Shown one piece after another: positions 32,801 to 43,403 of a DNA stretch of 64,000 bases; position 1 is the first letter of the stretch, and every line of letters begins with the position of its first letter. Position numbers and translations under genes: made by a program. The DNA comes from Fulvia fulva (Eukaryota; Ascomycota; Dothideomycetes; Mycosphaerellales; Mycosphaerellaceae), in contig NC_063017.1 in NCBI RefSeq assembly GCF_020509005.1, forward strand, positions 2,294,001-2,358,000, given 5' to 3'. The notes under the pieces are model-generated. The model was not told where the DNA came from and did not search any database. It worked only from the letters and a program-made list of their open reading frames with translations.

Positions 32801-33195
32801 TCTGGCAGCTGTTGTAGTGTGCCCAGCTGGGTGCTGCTTCTGGAGCTGGGGGATGGGTTGTATACACTGTGGATGTGGATGCTGCCTTGGTTGGTGTTGA
32901 GTCTGACTGAGGTGATGTCTCCCCCTTCCTGTTGGATTTGTTCCCAGCTGTCTGTTGCCATCTCTTTGCTGATGTACATGCATGTTCTAGGGGTGCCTTG
33001 TTTGGCTAGGAGTGTGTGATACCTTGGGTCGTTAGCAGTAGATGGTCTGTTAGATTTGCTGTTGATCCAAGGTTCCTGGACTGCAATGACTAGGTGTTTC
33101 TTTGGGTCCAGTGCTTGGAGAAAGCTTCTCTGGACCTTGTGCTGGCTTTTGTTGACATTGTACTGGATAGTGGTAAGATTAGGTGTCTCAATCAT
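29809..33195 (-). CDS. LINE-D ORF2: endonuclease-reverse transcriptase
   Basis: 1128 residues. The N-terminal APE-type endonuclease spans about 1-235: IQYNVNKS near 10, catalytic EPW near 41, GDFNLHHPTWG near 145, SSDHLPI near 225. The RT domain spans about 480-770: AYRPIALLNTLGKLLEKII, SLDISGAFDNVSH, GIPQGSTMSPILF, then SGFVDDTNIL with catalytic D687-D688. A C-terminal zinc-binding motif CPCGYLSQNVEHRLLVC lies near 1045. I see no RNase H domain, which many Tad-clade elements carry. The enzyme nicks the target and primes reverse transcription on the nicked end. The start ATG overlaps the ORF1 stop as ATGA (33192-33195), suggesting stop-restart translation. Confidence 0.93.
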   Translation of the reverse strand: MIETPNLTTIQYNVNKSQHKVQRSFLQALDPKKHLVIAVQEPWINSKSNRPSTANDPRYHTLLAKQGTPRTCMYISKEMATDSWEQIQQEGGDITSVRLNTNQGSIHIHSVYNPSPSSRSSTQLGTLQQLPDILQSDSQHIVLGDFNLHHPTWGSDFAPAHHFLANRLLSTTQSNNMHLVTPKGLTTWSQRASSSTIDLCFASHDLQQKVTRCWVNQDLESSSDHLPIQVEFETQTQQEGDLEPQLAWKAANWEQIRQDLEQKLAGLETRRLETALDIDQAVAELVRTMQETAAAHTREKKQSLYQKPFWTKECSEKVKAARQARRALTQSHSQEAWDRYNQATRDKKAQIKRDKMLEWRSTVGSITQNPEKMWKLAKWARQPTQDRNMLPQFPNIEDQEGVIQHTLPGKAQALGKHFFGTQVEADLQDLEGSVYPTPLEQSCTVGEGEIKSIIKTLSGNKAPGPDGIPNLFIKTCKDQISPALSNIFSQCMAQGHCPKHFKESLTVVLRKPQKEDYTKLKAYRPIALLNTLGKLLEKIIAERLTNLAEEHGILPEEQMGGRKQRSTLTAVELITEQIKTLWHFGNNKAATLLSLDISGAFDNVSHQRLIHILKQKAIPNWTVQFIQSFLKGRTTRLRLGRYKSDSMPTETGIPQGSTMSPILFLLFMADLPAKLNSRNSSASGFVDDTNILAWSDSTEENCRILQKKHKECEEWARKHGARFAPEKYQLIHFSRARNRHNMQAPITIQGHTTEPSSELRVLGIWMDPKLSWGPQVKKAQARADNNRQSIDRLTASTWGATFAKAKVMYKAIVKPAMLYGAQIWSAQDKIPKRIADPISRAQASCLKKVLGAYKSTPTRVVEMESGSPPAKLYLQGLRYQYAGKTSAYPAQLVIQKAVNKIRSQCTRRHRQARPNPAPQKQRDLQKFNELTEQLHLAQQEQDRRAQGRGSAASQGKRQQSLAERMAGLLWKTEWTRTPQRPGTPKALQQFGSHNYLLYSDLTRSEASIAIQIRSEHIGVRAYLHQRKVPGIEDKSCPCGYLSQNVEHRLLVCKEWSTGRGEWRARARNRNFQAMISNKGDLQRITRWIIHQGFLGQFSLTRETERWIEERKKEEESRKRGTTPGLQTR

Positions 33196-34376
33196 GACTC
33201 ATCCATGCTGGTCTCCTGCTGGTCTTCTCGTGCTTCCTGCTGCTGGCTGCTATTTGGGATTGTGGTAAGGTTGAGCCTGCTTTGTGACGGGTCTCTTCCT
33301 GCAACCACAATTGATTTTGGTCTACCCATAGCAGGGTGGCCTTGGGCCTGTGTGGTCTCTTCTGTTCTGCCTCTTTTCAGAGGGTTGTAGACAGTCCTTA
33401 GGGGTTCTTGGGTGATTGTCCCTGTCTGGAATCTGATAGGGGTGTTGATCCTGGCTTCTCTTGCCCTCCTCTTTGCCTCAATCCTAGCTGTGCAGTCTTG
33501 GGACCAGGAAGGGTGTTTCTTTCCACAGCATGCACATCTGGCTTCACTCTTTGGGGCTGTGCAATTCTGTACTTTGTGGCTACCAGCACAGTGGGAACAA
33601 GTGTCCTTTTGGCTTGGGCATCTAGTAGAGATATGACCATACTGTTGGCACTTGAAGCATTGCAGTAGTCTGTGGGTGCTTCTATGGATTTCTGTGTCCA
33701 TTCTTTCGCATTCCCAGAAGATGCCCTTATCAAGCACGGTGTTTGCCTGTTCTACAGTGCCTATCCAGAGCACTAGAGAAGACTCTCTCTTTGTGTCCTT
33801 TGTCTTTCTGTTGACCCATGCTGCTTTTGTGATCTGTAGCCCTGGGCATACAGCCTGGTTCTGGTCCTGCAGCCTCTTAAGGTCTCCTTCAATGTCAAAC
33901 TTTGTGGTCATCCCATGGGCAATAACCATATTTTGTTGGTGTGAGACCTTAGCCGTCTTGCCTAGTTTGACTGTCCACTCCTTCTGTGTCTCTAGCCTCT
34001 TCCTGTCTTGCTCCTGTGCTGTGAACAGCTTAAGGACACCTCCCTTCTCTTTCCTGGCTCCAATGATGCCTTGTATCCCAATCTTCTGTATGATCTCCTT
34101 GCCTGACAGGCCCTCAATCTCTTTCTGCTCTTGCTGGTCGGAAATGTAGACCTTGATAGCTGTTTTCTGGGGGGGAGGGTTTTGGGATGCAACTGCTGCC
34201 CAGGTTGGTTGGCTTAGTTTCTGGCCTTCCTGTGTCCTCTTCTTTGCTGCTGCTGCTACTGTCCTATTAATGGTCTGTCCTGTTTGGCTCCTTAGTGCCT
34301 TTAGCCCTCCAAGGAGCTCCAAAATCATCCCCTTAAGTGCTCTTTCTGGGTGCTCGCCATCTCCTGCCATTGCCAT
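33192..34376 (-). CDS. LINE-D ORF1: gag-like RNA-binding protein
   Basis: 394 residues from the ATG at 34376. A Lys/Glu-rich N-terminal half (KEIEGLSGKEIIQK near 90-105) is followed by three consecutive zinc knuckles at about 240-305: CFKCQQYGHISTRC, CSHCAGSHKVQNC and CACCGKKHPSWSQDC. A basic tail (PLKRGRTEE) comes next. Such proteins coat the element RNA and escort it to the nucleus. An in-frame ATG 25 codons upstream (34451) is followed by TAG after 15 codons; that TAG could be a C-to-T change of CAG, so the original protein may have been longer. The present start is chosen because it follows that stop. Confidence 0.88.
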   Translation of the reverse strand: MAMAGDGEHPERALKGMILELLGGLKALRSQTGQTINRTVAAAAKKRTQEGQKLSQPTWAAVASQNPPPQKTAIKVYISDQQEQKEIEGLSGKEIIQKIGIQGIIGARKEKGGVLKLFTAQEQDRKRLETQKEWTVKLGKTAKVSHQQNMVIAHGMTTKFDIEGDLKRLQDQNQAVCPGLQITKAAWVNRKTKDTKRESSLVLWIGTVEQANTVLDKGIFWECERMDTEIHRSTHRLLQCFKCQQYGHISTRCPSQKDTCSHCAGSHKVQNCTAPKSEARCACCGKKHPSWSQDCTARIEAKRRAREARINTPIRFQTGTITQEPLRTVYNPLKRGRTEETTQAQGHPAMGRPKSIVVAGRDPSQSRLNLTTIPNSSQQQEAREDQQETSMDES

Positions 34377-34502
34377 TGTTTCTGCCTTCCTGCAGACCTC
34401 CTTCTACTCGTTACTCTCCTGCTCCTGGTCGTTTCCTGCGATCGCTATCATCGTGTCACCTCCCCTAGATTGTCGTCAGGCAAAGATATATATAGTTATG
34501 CC

Positions 34503-34516
34503 TACGGAAGTATATA
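34503..34516. repeat. Target-site duplication of LINE-D, right copy
   Basis: tacggaagtatata, matching 29596-29609. Confidence 0.9.
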
Positions 34517-37500
34517 CTATATAGATTAACCTACGCAAAGTATATACGGCTAAGAGCGCGGCCGATCTAGTTATAGTATAAGCGTTAGGGCTTTACGCTA
34601 TAGTAGTACGAAAGGTTATAGGTAGTAACGCTATATTCGCGTACGCTATATACATTAAAGATAGCTACTATAGGACGCTCCGTTATCGATAGGAGCACTA
34701 GGTAGAGGCCTACGTAATAAACGTAACTGATTATAACGTGTTTATAGAAAAGCTATACCGGAAGTAGAAGGACCCCGACGTACTCGGTAAGCTACCGGCT
34801 ATATACTATTATCGGCAAGCTCTATTCTCGAAGTTAGAGTTAGATAAGCTACTACCTTATCGCCCTAGCCTAGATTATAAGCTTAAGCTAAAGAAGGATA
34901 CTCGGCTACCGTTTAAGCGGCTCTATACAATTTCGAATAGAGAGTTAGAAGTAGTAAAAGCTTAGGTAGATAACTAACTTTAGAAAGGTAATATCTAACG
35001 TAGTAACTTACCTATAGCATTACCGGTAATTATCGTACGTAAACTAGGTAGTAGACTACGCGTCCATATCGACTACCGCGCCCTAAACGCTATTACTATA
35101 AAATCGAGGTACCCTATCCTACTTATTTAAGATACCCTTAACCGGATTAGTAGTAAGAAGTACTTTACTAAGCTCGATATAATCGCTACCTTTAATCGTT
35201 TACGTATCGCGGAAGGGGACGAGTAGAAAACGGTATTTACTACGTACTACGGTCAATTCGAATGTCTAGTAATACCCTTTAGTCTCTATAATATACCCGG
35301 CACCTTCTAGTTATATATTAATAACGCGCTCCGAGAGTACCTAGACGATTTTACCTCCGCGTACCTTAATAACGTACTTATATTTAGCGATACCCTAGAG
35401 GAGTATATTGTTTACGTTAAGAAGGTTATAGCGAAGCTATAGGAGGTAGGACTTTAACTCGATATCGATAAGTACGAGTTTTACGTCTAAGAGACGAAGT
35501 ACCTTAGCTTAATTATAGGCGCGGACGGCATTAAGATAGATAAGGATAAGATCGCCGTAATCTAAGAATAGGAGACCCCTCGTAACCTAATAGATATTCT
35601 GTCCTTCCTTAGCTTTTATAACTTCTATAGACGGTTCATTCGTAACTACTTAAGTATCGCCTACCCGATAATATAGCTTACTAAGAAAGACGTACTATAG
35701 GTATAGGGTAACGAATGTTAGGACGCTTTCGAACGTATAAAACAAGCGTTTACTAAGGACGATATTATACTCGTACATTTTGTACCCGGGCGAGACACGA
35801 AGCTCGAAACGGATACGTTAGACTTCGTCACTACTATAGTAATGTCGTAGCGAGGAGAAGACGATATATAGCGCCTAGTAGCTTTTATGTCTAAGAAGAT
35901 ATCGCCGTAAGAATGTAACTACGACATCTATAATAAGGAACTACTCGCTATCGTAAAAGCCTTTAAGGAATAGAAGCTAGAGCTTATATCTAGAGACATT
36001 AATAGAGATAAGGCCGACTTCGAAAACCTTACCGACGAAAGCGGTAAGCTAATCCTAGTATACTCCGATTATAAGAACCTTAAATAGTTCACGAGTACTA
36101 AGGTCCTAAATAGACGTTAGGTACGTTAGTCCGAGTTCTTATCGTAGTTCTACTTTAAGATTGTCTATATACCTAGTAAGACGAATATCAAACCTAATAC
36201 TCTAATACGGCGGCTATAGGACGTCCCTATAAACGATAACGACCTATAAAGATAGTATTAAGAATAGGCGTTACTACCTAAGTACCAATTCCTTAACATC
36301 TCGCCGATAGAGATCCGTCTAGGCCGACGGGACAATGAACTTATAACTAAGATCCGCGTTATATACGGAGAAGCGGAGCTATAGTAAGCGTTACGCTAGT
36401 TAGACGTAGGAGAGCCTTATACGCTACTACGCTAGTACCGTATAGATAATAGCGAGGCGGTAGCTATAGGCGGCCTTATCTATATTAAGAATAGATACGG
36501 CGGCTATAACGTCTTCGTACTAGACGTACCGGGTTTACGCTTTAAGGTCTTCTAAGTATATTATAGTACCCCTTCTACTAGTTACCTAGGTCGTACGAAG
36601 ACCTACGAGCTTATTACTCGCGACTTCGTCTAGCCCGGCCTTTCGTAGTATATACGTAATAAGATCTTTAAGTACTACAAATACCGCTCGTTAAAACCCT
36701 CGTAGACGTAATACCTAGGGCTACTAAAACCCCTACTAATCCCGTTTAAACTATAGGACGAAATTGCTATAGATTTCGTAGTAGGACTACTAAAGAGTAC
36801 TGATTATAATAGCGTTATATACACTAATGCCCTTACGATTACTAACCGTACGGGTAAGGGATGCTATATAATCCTAGTAAAGGAGATAACGGCCGAATAT
36901 GTCGCCGAGGTCTTCGTCCGGGACTACTACCGCTTATATAGTGCCCCTCTGTCTATCGTTATAGATCGAGGTAGTTAGTAGCTATTAGCTTTTTAGTAAC
37001 GCTTCTACGAACTAGTAGGGATAGTCTATAAGTTGTCTATAGCCTTCTATCCTAAGACTAATAGACAGTCTAAGAATACGAATAAGGAGATAGAGAAGTA
37101 CCTCCGTATCTTTATCGACTATATATAAGGAGATTAGGTATAGTAGCTTCCGCTAGCAGAATTCGTAAAGAACAACTATATTATAGAAGTAATAGGTATA
37201 TTGCTATTCTTCGCCGAACGAGGTCGCAATCCTCGTACTAGTAACTTTAATAGAGATAGCCTCCATAAGCGTCTAATACCTACTAAGTAACGCCTATCCG
37301 CCGAAAAGGTAGAGCGTTTTACTTAATAGATAAAGGACTTCCGTGCGTACCTATACGAATACTTACGTTACGATTAAGCCCTATAAGTAGATAACGCTAA
37401 TATATACCGTACTATACTACCGCGATATAGCCTAGACGACCGTGTCTATATTAATACTAAGAACTAGAAGTTATTACGCCTAGCTAAGAAGCTTAATATC

Positions 37501-38160
37501 AAATAGTTTGGACCGGTAATAATCACTACCGCGCTCGGTAAGAATGCGTATAGTATTGCCCTACTAGAGACGATTCGTATATATAACTCCTTCTATTCAA
37601 ATCTTCTCCGACCGGTAGATCTAGAAGATAACGTACGACCGCCGCCGATCGAGGTTACTAATAAAACTAGTAACACGTTTAAAACCTAGGAGGTTAAACG
37701 CGTCCTAGATTCTAAGCCGAAGGGTAGAGTCAACACTATACTAGTGAAATAGAAGGGCTATTTAGGTAGTAAGTCTACCTAGGAGCCCGCGAGCGTAGTA
37801 TATAAGGATATACCGAAGGTAGTTATAGACTTTAAGTATAATAACCTAACTAAGTCTATACCGATCAACTTTTATCCGCTAGAAGATTAGATTCCGAATA
37901 AGACCTTAGTCGATATAAGACTAAACGCGAACGTAATAGATCTAGTATCTTAGTTAACCGTAACGGTATAGCCTCTACGAAAAGGTAATAGCCCTATAGC
38001 TCTAGCTAAGGATAACTATACGCCTAATACTAACGATAGCTATATTAAAGGAGTTTTAGTGCCTACCTCTAGTAAGTTATTAGAGCTAATAGACAAAACG
38101 AACGATATAGAGGATAATAAAGCTTTCGCGTTTACGCTAAGAGAGATTTAAGGATATACG
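34517..38160 (+). pseudogene. Chromovirus-2 pol: RT, RNase H, integrase, chromodomain, RIP-degraded
   Basis: Plus-strand pol. RT near 34990-35400, with the catalytic YLDD reading YLNN at 35362-35373. RNase H near 35800-36200 (YDIYNKELLAI). Integrase near 36560-37200, where the catalytic Glu of the SE[R/N]TN motif reads Lys (codon 37072-37074). Chromodomain near 37680-37860 (VKRVLDSKPKGR, then WKGY-like). Both catalytic changes are G-to-A transitions consistent with RIP. A polypurine tract agaggggggg (38181-38190) precedes the 3' LTR. It is inactive but clearly a relative of chromovirus-1. Confidence 0.87.
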
Positions 38161-38180
38161 CTTCGAGACGAAGGTGTTTT

Positions 38181-38190
38181 AGAGGGGGGG
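38181..38190 (+). other. Polypurine tract of chromovirus-2
   Basis: agaggggggg immediately before the 3' LTR (tag, then TGTCACGG). Confidence 0.65.
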
Positions 38191-38193
38191 TAG

Positions 38194-38398
38194 TGTCACG
38201 GCCGCTCCGCAAGTGAAGGATTCGAATCTGATCACGTGACCCTTGGTCACGTGACCCGGATGACTAAGCTCGGCCCGATGCCGACGCCCGACACCTCGGC
38301 CTTTAAGTATAGGCCTTGTTCTTAGACTCTCTTCTCTCTTTAGCTATCGACTTTGTTAATACTATACCCTTATACTCTCGCACTATAGTCTCGTAATA
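38194..38398 (+). repeat. 3' LTR of chromovirus-2
   Basis: About 205 bp, TGTCACGG...CGTAATA (the terminal CA has become TA). It keeps both cacgtg boxes near 38231-38257. Confidence 0.87.
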
Positions 38399-38403
38399 AT
38401 AAC
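38399..38403. repeat. Target-site duplication of chromovirus-2, right copy
   Basis: ataac, matching 26342-26346. Confidence 0.88.
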
Positions 38404-38991
38404 TCCCTTTAGTCGCTTATTCCTAGGGAGTTAATCCTTTTCCCGAATAGTATATAGTTCGCTATACTTCGTACCTAGATACTTCGGCTAGAACCTATAG
38501 CCCGTTACTCTATATCTATACTTATAGTCTATTACGTTCCTAGATCTTCTACGTTTCTAAGTAGAGAGCCCGTACGTACTATACTATTCTTCGTAATTCG
38601 TCCGATACGAATATTCCTAACGGTATAAGGTATCCGGTACTAGTTATCTTACTTCTAATCGGTAGTCGTTTATATACCGTCGTAGCTAGGTTTTCCGTAA
38701 CTATTACCTTTATATAGTTCTATACTATATTCCGTATCGTATCGAGTGTTCTATCGAACTCGATTAGGTATAAGTATCTTTTACTAGAAATCTTAGGTAG
38801 GAATTCTCCGTATCTCCGTTATAGGTAGATAATAAGCTCGTAGAGCTTCCTTAGCGTATCTACTATAAACGTACTGATTATAATATCGTCGTTAGTTTCG
38901 CTCTCTTCTCCTTCGAACAAGTCCTCGTCTAACTCTTCCGGGTACGGATCTTCTTCGATAGTATCTAGGCTAGGTTCTTCTTATATAAATA
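38404..38991 (-). pseudogene. Gypsy-E gag-pol linker region, RIP-degraded
   Basis: The continuation of Gypsy-E upstream of its protease. In one minus-strand frame it is nearly open, with an acidic block near 38890-38960 (EELDEDLFEGEESE) and few stops, all at former Gln/Trp positions. I recognise no domain. It is placed in Gypsy-E because the protease fragment (ending 26341) continues here across chromovirus-2, and gag of the same orientation lies beyond. Confidence 0.6.
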
Positions 38992-38993
38992 TA

Positions 38994-40125
38994 ACGTACT
39001 TTACTACCGAGCGGGCTATACTCCGAGCGGGCTACTTTTACTAAGAACTATACTACTTCTACTTTGATTACGACGGTATCTTAATAGGACGACATCCTAT
39101 AGAATCGTTACTAGGAGGACAATTTCTCTTTAGATTCTTCGCTATCTAGCGAGTCTACTTAATAGATACGTACGTTATGCCCCGACTCGCTATATTGCTT
39201 ATAGCGTCGTAGCCTTAGTACTAGCCGAATACTATCTAGCGACTCTCTACTTACTTCCTGCCTCCTAGTATCCTCTAGAGGTATTAATTACGACGCCTTA
39301 TAGAAGTTCAGAGACCCTCTAGACTAAATATACTTACGCTTTCGTGCTTTCCGCTATATAAGGGTCTCGTTAGACTTGCGTAGCTTACTAATCTCGCTTC
39401 GTATAAGAGCTATCTAATACGCTATCTCTCTACTCCCTCTCTATTACCCTATTAAACGACCTTCCTCTTTCTACTACGCCTTTCTACACCCGTAACGACG
39501 CTCTAAGATGTAATAATACCTATTATAAACCCTGTCTCGTCGAAGTTATAGGTGTCCTAGTTAAGGATACTATACTTCTCCTTTATATTACGTATAAGTA
39601 AGAACCACTTCTTAATAACGTCTAGATCTTCTATTAGGGCTCGCTAACGATCGTATCTACGTGTTATACAAACCTTTAGCTTACGATACCGCCTAATAAA
39701 CCTGTCTGTCTAATTAAGACTAGCGGGCTTAAGACCCTTCTCTTATAGTAATGAATCGGCTATTACTCGTATACTAGCCTTTAATAGCGGGAAACCTCTA
39801 AGATCTAGCTCGAGTATATACTTAAGTATTACCCTCTCTTCTAGCTCTATAAGCTTCTTCTAATTAGGCTCGTAGTCACCTCGAGGAGGTCGTCTATTCA
39901 ATCGATACCCTAGTATAGTTTAAGACGCGTCGTATACCTTTATAGTAAGTCGATTCGTAATTGTCGCGTCGCGTTTCGTAGCCTAGATAGCTAAGGTCAG
40001 TTTGGCCTCGTTTAAAGACAATATACGCTATAATAGTAGTTATATAGCTATAATTATAGAAGTGGTATAGTTCTTAGTAAAAGTAGCCCGCTCGGTAGTA
40101 TAGCCCGCTCGGTAGTAAAGCACGT
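38994..40125 (-). mobile_element. Pogo/Fot1-type internal-deletion derivative, copy 1, RIP-degraded
   Basis: 1132 bp with TA duplications at 38992-38993 and 40126-40127. Inverted termini begin acgtactttactaccgagcggg / end cccgctcggtagtaaagcacgt. Each terminus carries two tandem 'ccgagcgggcta' blocks. The minus strand encodes remnants of a transposase: N-terminal helix-turn-helix near 39880-40060 and the first catalytic motif YNFDET near 39520. Most of the DDE domain is then missing. Copies 2 and 3 at 51419 and 56000 share the deletion. Confidence 0.85.
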
Positions 40126-40127
40126 TA

Positions 40128-42270
40128 TATTGTTTCTTAAGCTCTAATAGTGCCTTATAGCCTATATAGCTATTCTACGTACTTCTGTCTTACGAAGGGG
40201 AAACCGCTTACGGTGAAAACCCCTCTCCTCTCCTATACTACTATTGTCCGTTATTTACCTTCCCGCTTTCCTTATAGAGGGTGTACTAGTATTATAGACC
40301 TGCCCTAATAACTACCTTATCTATATCCCCTTAGTCTCCCTCCTCTTCTCTATCTACTCCTCCGTCCCGTTAGCTAGTTTAAACTAGGTAAGGTATCCTT
40401 GTCTTAGGACCTAACGTACTATCCTCTATACGTCGCTCTTATTCATAACGATCGACTAGTAGTCGCGTCTAGCTGCTCTCGCTCTCTATATATACCGCCC
40501 TTCTATCTACTATAGATACCGTACGACTATATATTCCGGGTTCTATAACGGGTAGCTATACTTATACGCTAAGTTATCTATATCTAGGATGTTCCTCCTA
40601 TATAAGTAAGCCCTAAGCCCGATATATTCGGACCGGATTTAGATTATTACGCTTATTTCTACCCTTATAAGGTCGCGGTATAGGAGGTAGTTATATCTCT
40701 AGAAGGTTCGTAGGGCTAGGGGGCCTATTCTCGCTAGCGGGTTACTATTATATTCCTATTCCTATAGGTAGCTAGCTACCTACTCTACGAGGCTCTAGGA
40801 CTTTCTCTTACTCCCCTTCTTTTCCCGGGTTCTTCGTTCTTCCTCCTCCCTCGCTAGCTACTCCGGCGTTCCTTATACTTTCCTAAAAACCCGTAGGTCG
40901 TCCCGCCTCTAACTCCTCCTTACGTACGGTCCTATGTATAGCTGGCTATATCTCTATATAATTCGTACTGTCTTATTATAGATAGTTTACTATACTAGGT
41001 ACTCTATCGTCTTCGCCGTATATTAGATCCTTATCCCTTAGGTATAGTAACGATAGGTAGTATCCCGGTCTCTATCTCGGCTACTCTCGTCGGTCTAGTC
41101 TTATACGCTCCAAAATTCTCCTTAAGTTGCCTACTTAGGTTCGATTAAGAGGCTGTTCGATCCGTCGTAGTACTAGCTTATTAACTCCCCCCGTACCCTA
41201 GATTTATACCCTGTAAAGTATCGCTAGTCAAACGATTACTTTATATATTATTCTTACTTTATCGAAGGTCGCCCCCTACGTTGACTTAGTAAGACGTGTT
41301 ATTAATACCTCGTTTACTTATGCCCTATTCTAGGCCTTCTTAATCTATAGGTTCTAGCTTAGCTTCGGGTCTAACTAGATTCCTAGTACTCAGAGTTCGG
41401 GCTAGGGCTTCGTCTCGTATCCCTAGATAATTATAGTTGCCTATATATTATAGTAGGTCCTCGTTTTACTAAAGTGGATTAGCTAGTATTTCTCTAGGGC
41501 AAAACGGACGCCGTAGCGTCTAGCCTAGTCCTCGTATACTCTATATCTCTCTATAAGTAGTCTATAGTTTTCCTCCGTTATCGCGGACTAGGCTAGGATG
41601 TTTATATTGTCTACGAAGCCTAACGCCGAAGTCTAAGGGGACGTAAGTAAGGGGATAAGGTCGGCTATAAAGATTAGGAATAGGATCGGGGATAGCGTAG
41701 ATCCTTAGGGAATTCCGGTCTCTATATATACCCTTCCGGATTTATACCTCCTAAGGACTATTCTCGTAGTCCTCTCTTTAAGGAAGGAGTATATAAATTT
41801 CGTGGCCTATACGGGGACTCCCTTCTATCGGAGTATATAGAGTAGTCTTTCGTAGGAGACGTTATCGAATACTCCGGAAATATCTAGGGAGAGTAGCGAT
41901 ACTATTCTATTCCGTCTATAGTACTAGAGGGTTTAGATCTGTTCGGTTATTAGTTCTATTACCGTAAGGGTTAAGCGGTTACTTCTCCCTCCTATCTATA
42001 TCTCCGGGAGAATATTGTTCTCCTCGACTAGTTTTATAAGTCTCTAGGCTACTACCTTCTCTAGGATCTTCCCTACTATATTTAGGAGCGCAATCGGTCT
42101 ATATAACTTGAGCCTACTATAGTCTTCCTTCTATAGCTTCCGGATAACTACTATTAGGAAGTCTCTATACGGCTTCGGATAGTAGCCTTTCCGTAGACAA
42201 GTAGTAAAGAGCTTAGCTAGGCTCGGGGCGATTTCCTCTTTATATTCCTTTAGTAGGGGGTTCAGGATTT
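40128..42270 (-). mobile_element. LINE-E: 5'-truncated Tad-like LINE, RIP-degraded
   Basis: The last ~2.1 kb of a LINE on the minus strand: 3' UTR block near 40150-40260 (tattgtttctt, ggggaaacc, gaaaacccct), the ORF2 C-terminus, then RT (FVDN-like motif near 41605). It ends inside RT near 42270, where similarity to LINE-A stops (after ttcaggattt). 5' truncation is common for LINEs. It directly abuts the pogo derivative, which used the TA-rich tail as target. Confidence 0.75.
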
Positions 42271-43398
42271 TATTCTTCTTATTTATCCGAAGGTAGTAGT
42301 AACTACGATCCGTTCTATCCTAGGTCTCTCTAATAAAGGGTTCTATAATTATTTCGAATACTCGTATCGGCCTCGTAGTCGACTCGTCGTATTATTATAC
42401 CGAATTCTCGTTTCTCCTTTCGTTCGATCTCGTCTATTACTTCCTACTACTATCTATATAGGTTATCGTATTGTTATATTGCCGTAAGATCTATATAATC
42501 CTCGTAAAGGTGTATCTAGGTATCGATTAGGTCGAATATATTATCGAGGTTTTTCGTCTCTTATTAAAGTTCGTCGAGTCCTTTCTAGTATGTTCCTATA
42601 AACTATTATAGCTAGTCCTCTTAACCCTAGTATCCTCCTCGTCCTTATAAGGGGTCTAAGGAAGGTTCTCTAATAAGTCTTCCTTCTACTCCCTAAGTAT
42701 AGTCGGTATCTCCTAGAGATCTAACGCTACTCCTAGGTTTGTAAGTTCCTTTTGATATTATGTTGAACTGTTCGCGGCGTACTATATTTTTACCGCGACA
42801 ATCCCTTACTATATAGCCTTCTTTACTATAGGTATAGTATATTAGTTTTCCTTTTCCTTTAAAGGGCTTTCCCCGGCCCTTACCTCTATTAACTTGTTTC
42901 CTCGTTAGGTAACATCCAGTTCTATTAGTTATAGTCTATAGTAGGGCTAGCTTTATTGTAGAAAGTTCCCCTTCGCTACGTAACCTATAGAAGGTTTACG
43001 ATCCGGAATATATCCTACTATACCTCCTACTTTAGAGTTATATTTCTTCTCCTAGTATCGTTCCTATAGCTAGTTATCGATGTCGATCGACGCCTTTATT
43101 AGCTGTTTAAGGTTACTAATCTATCCCCGTATCTTATAAGCTCGTCCTTAACGGAGTCCTTAAGTCTACGTCGGAACATTATTATTAATACCGTCTAGTC
43201 CTATCCGGTAATCTGTCCGTACTCTTTAAACTTAGCTATATATTCTAAAGTAGACGTCTTCTACTTTAGGTGTTAAATGATTCGTATAGCCTATTAGGTT
43301 TCGTTCGAGATTCTAAAGATAGATTTTATCTTGTCCTTAAAGAGTATATAGTTCCTAAATATTCCGGTAGGGTCTCGTCGTCCTATACTATCGAGATA

Positions 43399-43403
43399 GT
43401 CCT
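43399..43403. repeat. Target-site duplication of the solo copia LTR, left copy
   Basis: gtcct, repeated at 43638-43642. Confidence 0.8.

Larger units (their letters stand above)
29610..34502 (-). mobile_element. LINE-D: intact Tad-like non-LTR retrotransposon
   Basis: 4893 bp on the minus strand, inserted in chromovirus-2 pol and flanked by a 14-bp duplication. It has a leader of about 126 bp, ORF1, ORF2 (overlapping by 4 bases) and a 3' UTR of about 200 bp ending in (atct)n instead of poly(A). CA/TG are abundant and both frames are open, in contrast to the RIP-destroyed copies LINE-A, -B and -C. It should be a recent insertion and is a good reference for the ancestral sequence of the damaged copies. 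Confidence 0.93.
26347..38398 (+). mobile_element. Chromovirus-2: RIP-degraded Ty3/Gypsy element, split by LINE-D
   Basis: LTRs of about 206 bp (26347-26552 and 38193/4-38398) flanked by ataac define this plus-strand element. Removing LINE-D and one copy of its duplication leaves about 7.15 kb, close to chromovirus-1 (7.22 kb), with the same gag-pol-chromodomain order. The interior is saturated with stops, yet the first ~120 bp of both LTRs keep CA and TG. It inserted into the Gypsy-E protease region and later received LINE-D. Confidence 0.9.

Noticed and set aside
30308..32983. Plus- and minus-strand frames overlapping LINE-D ORF2 (for example 31067-31648 and 30308-30805)
   Set aside because: Low-complexity shadows of the 1128-codon ORF2, which carries all catalytic motifs.
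29596..34516. LINE-D as a host gene pair (RNA-binding protein and nuclease)
   Set aside because: Target duplication, atct tail, RT motifs and matching damaged copies show a retrotransposon.
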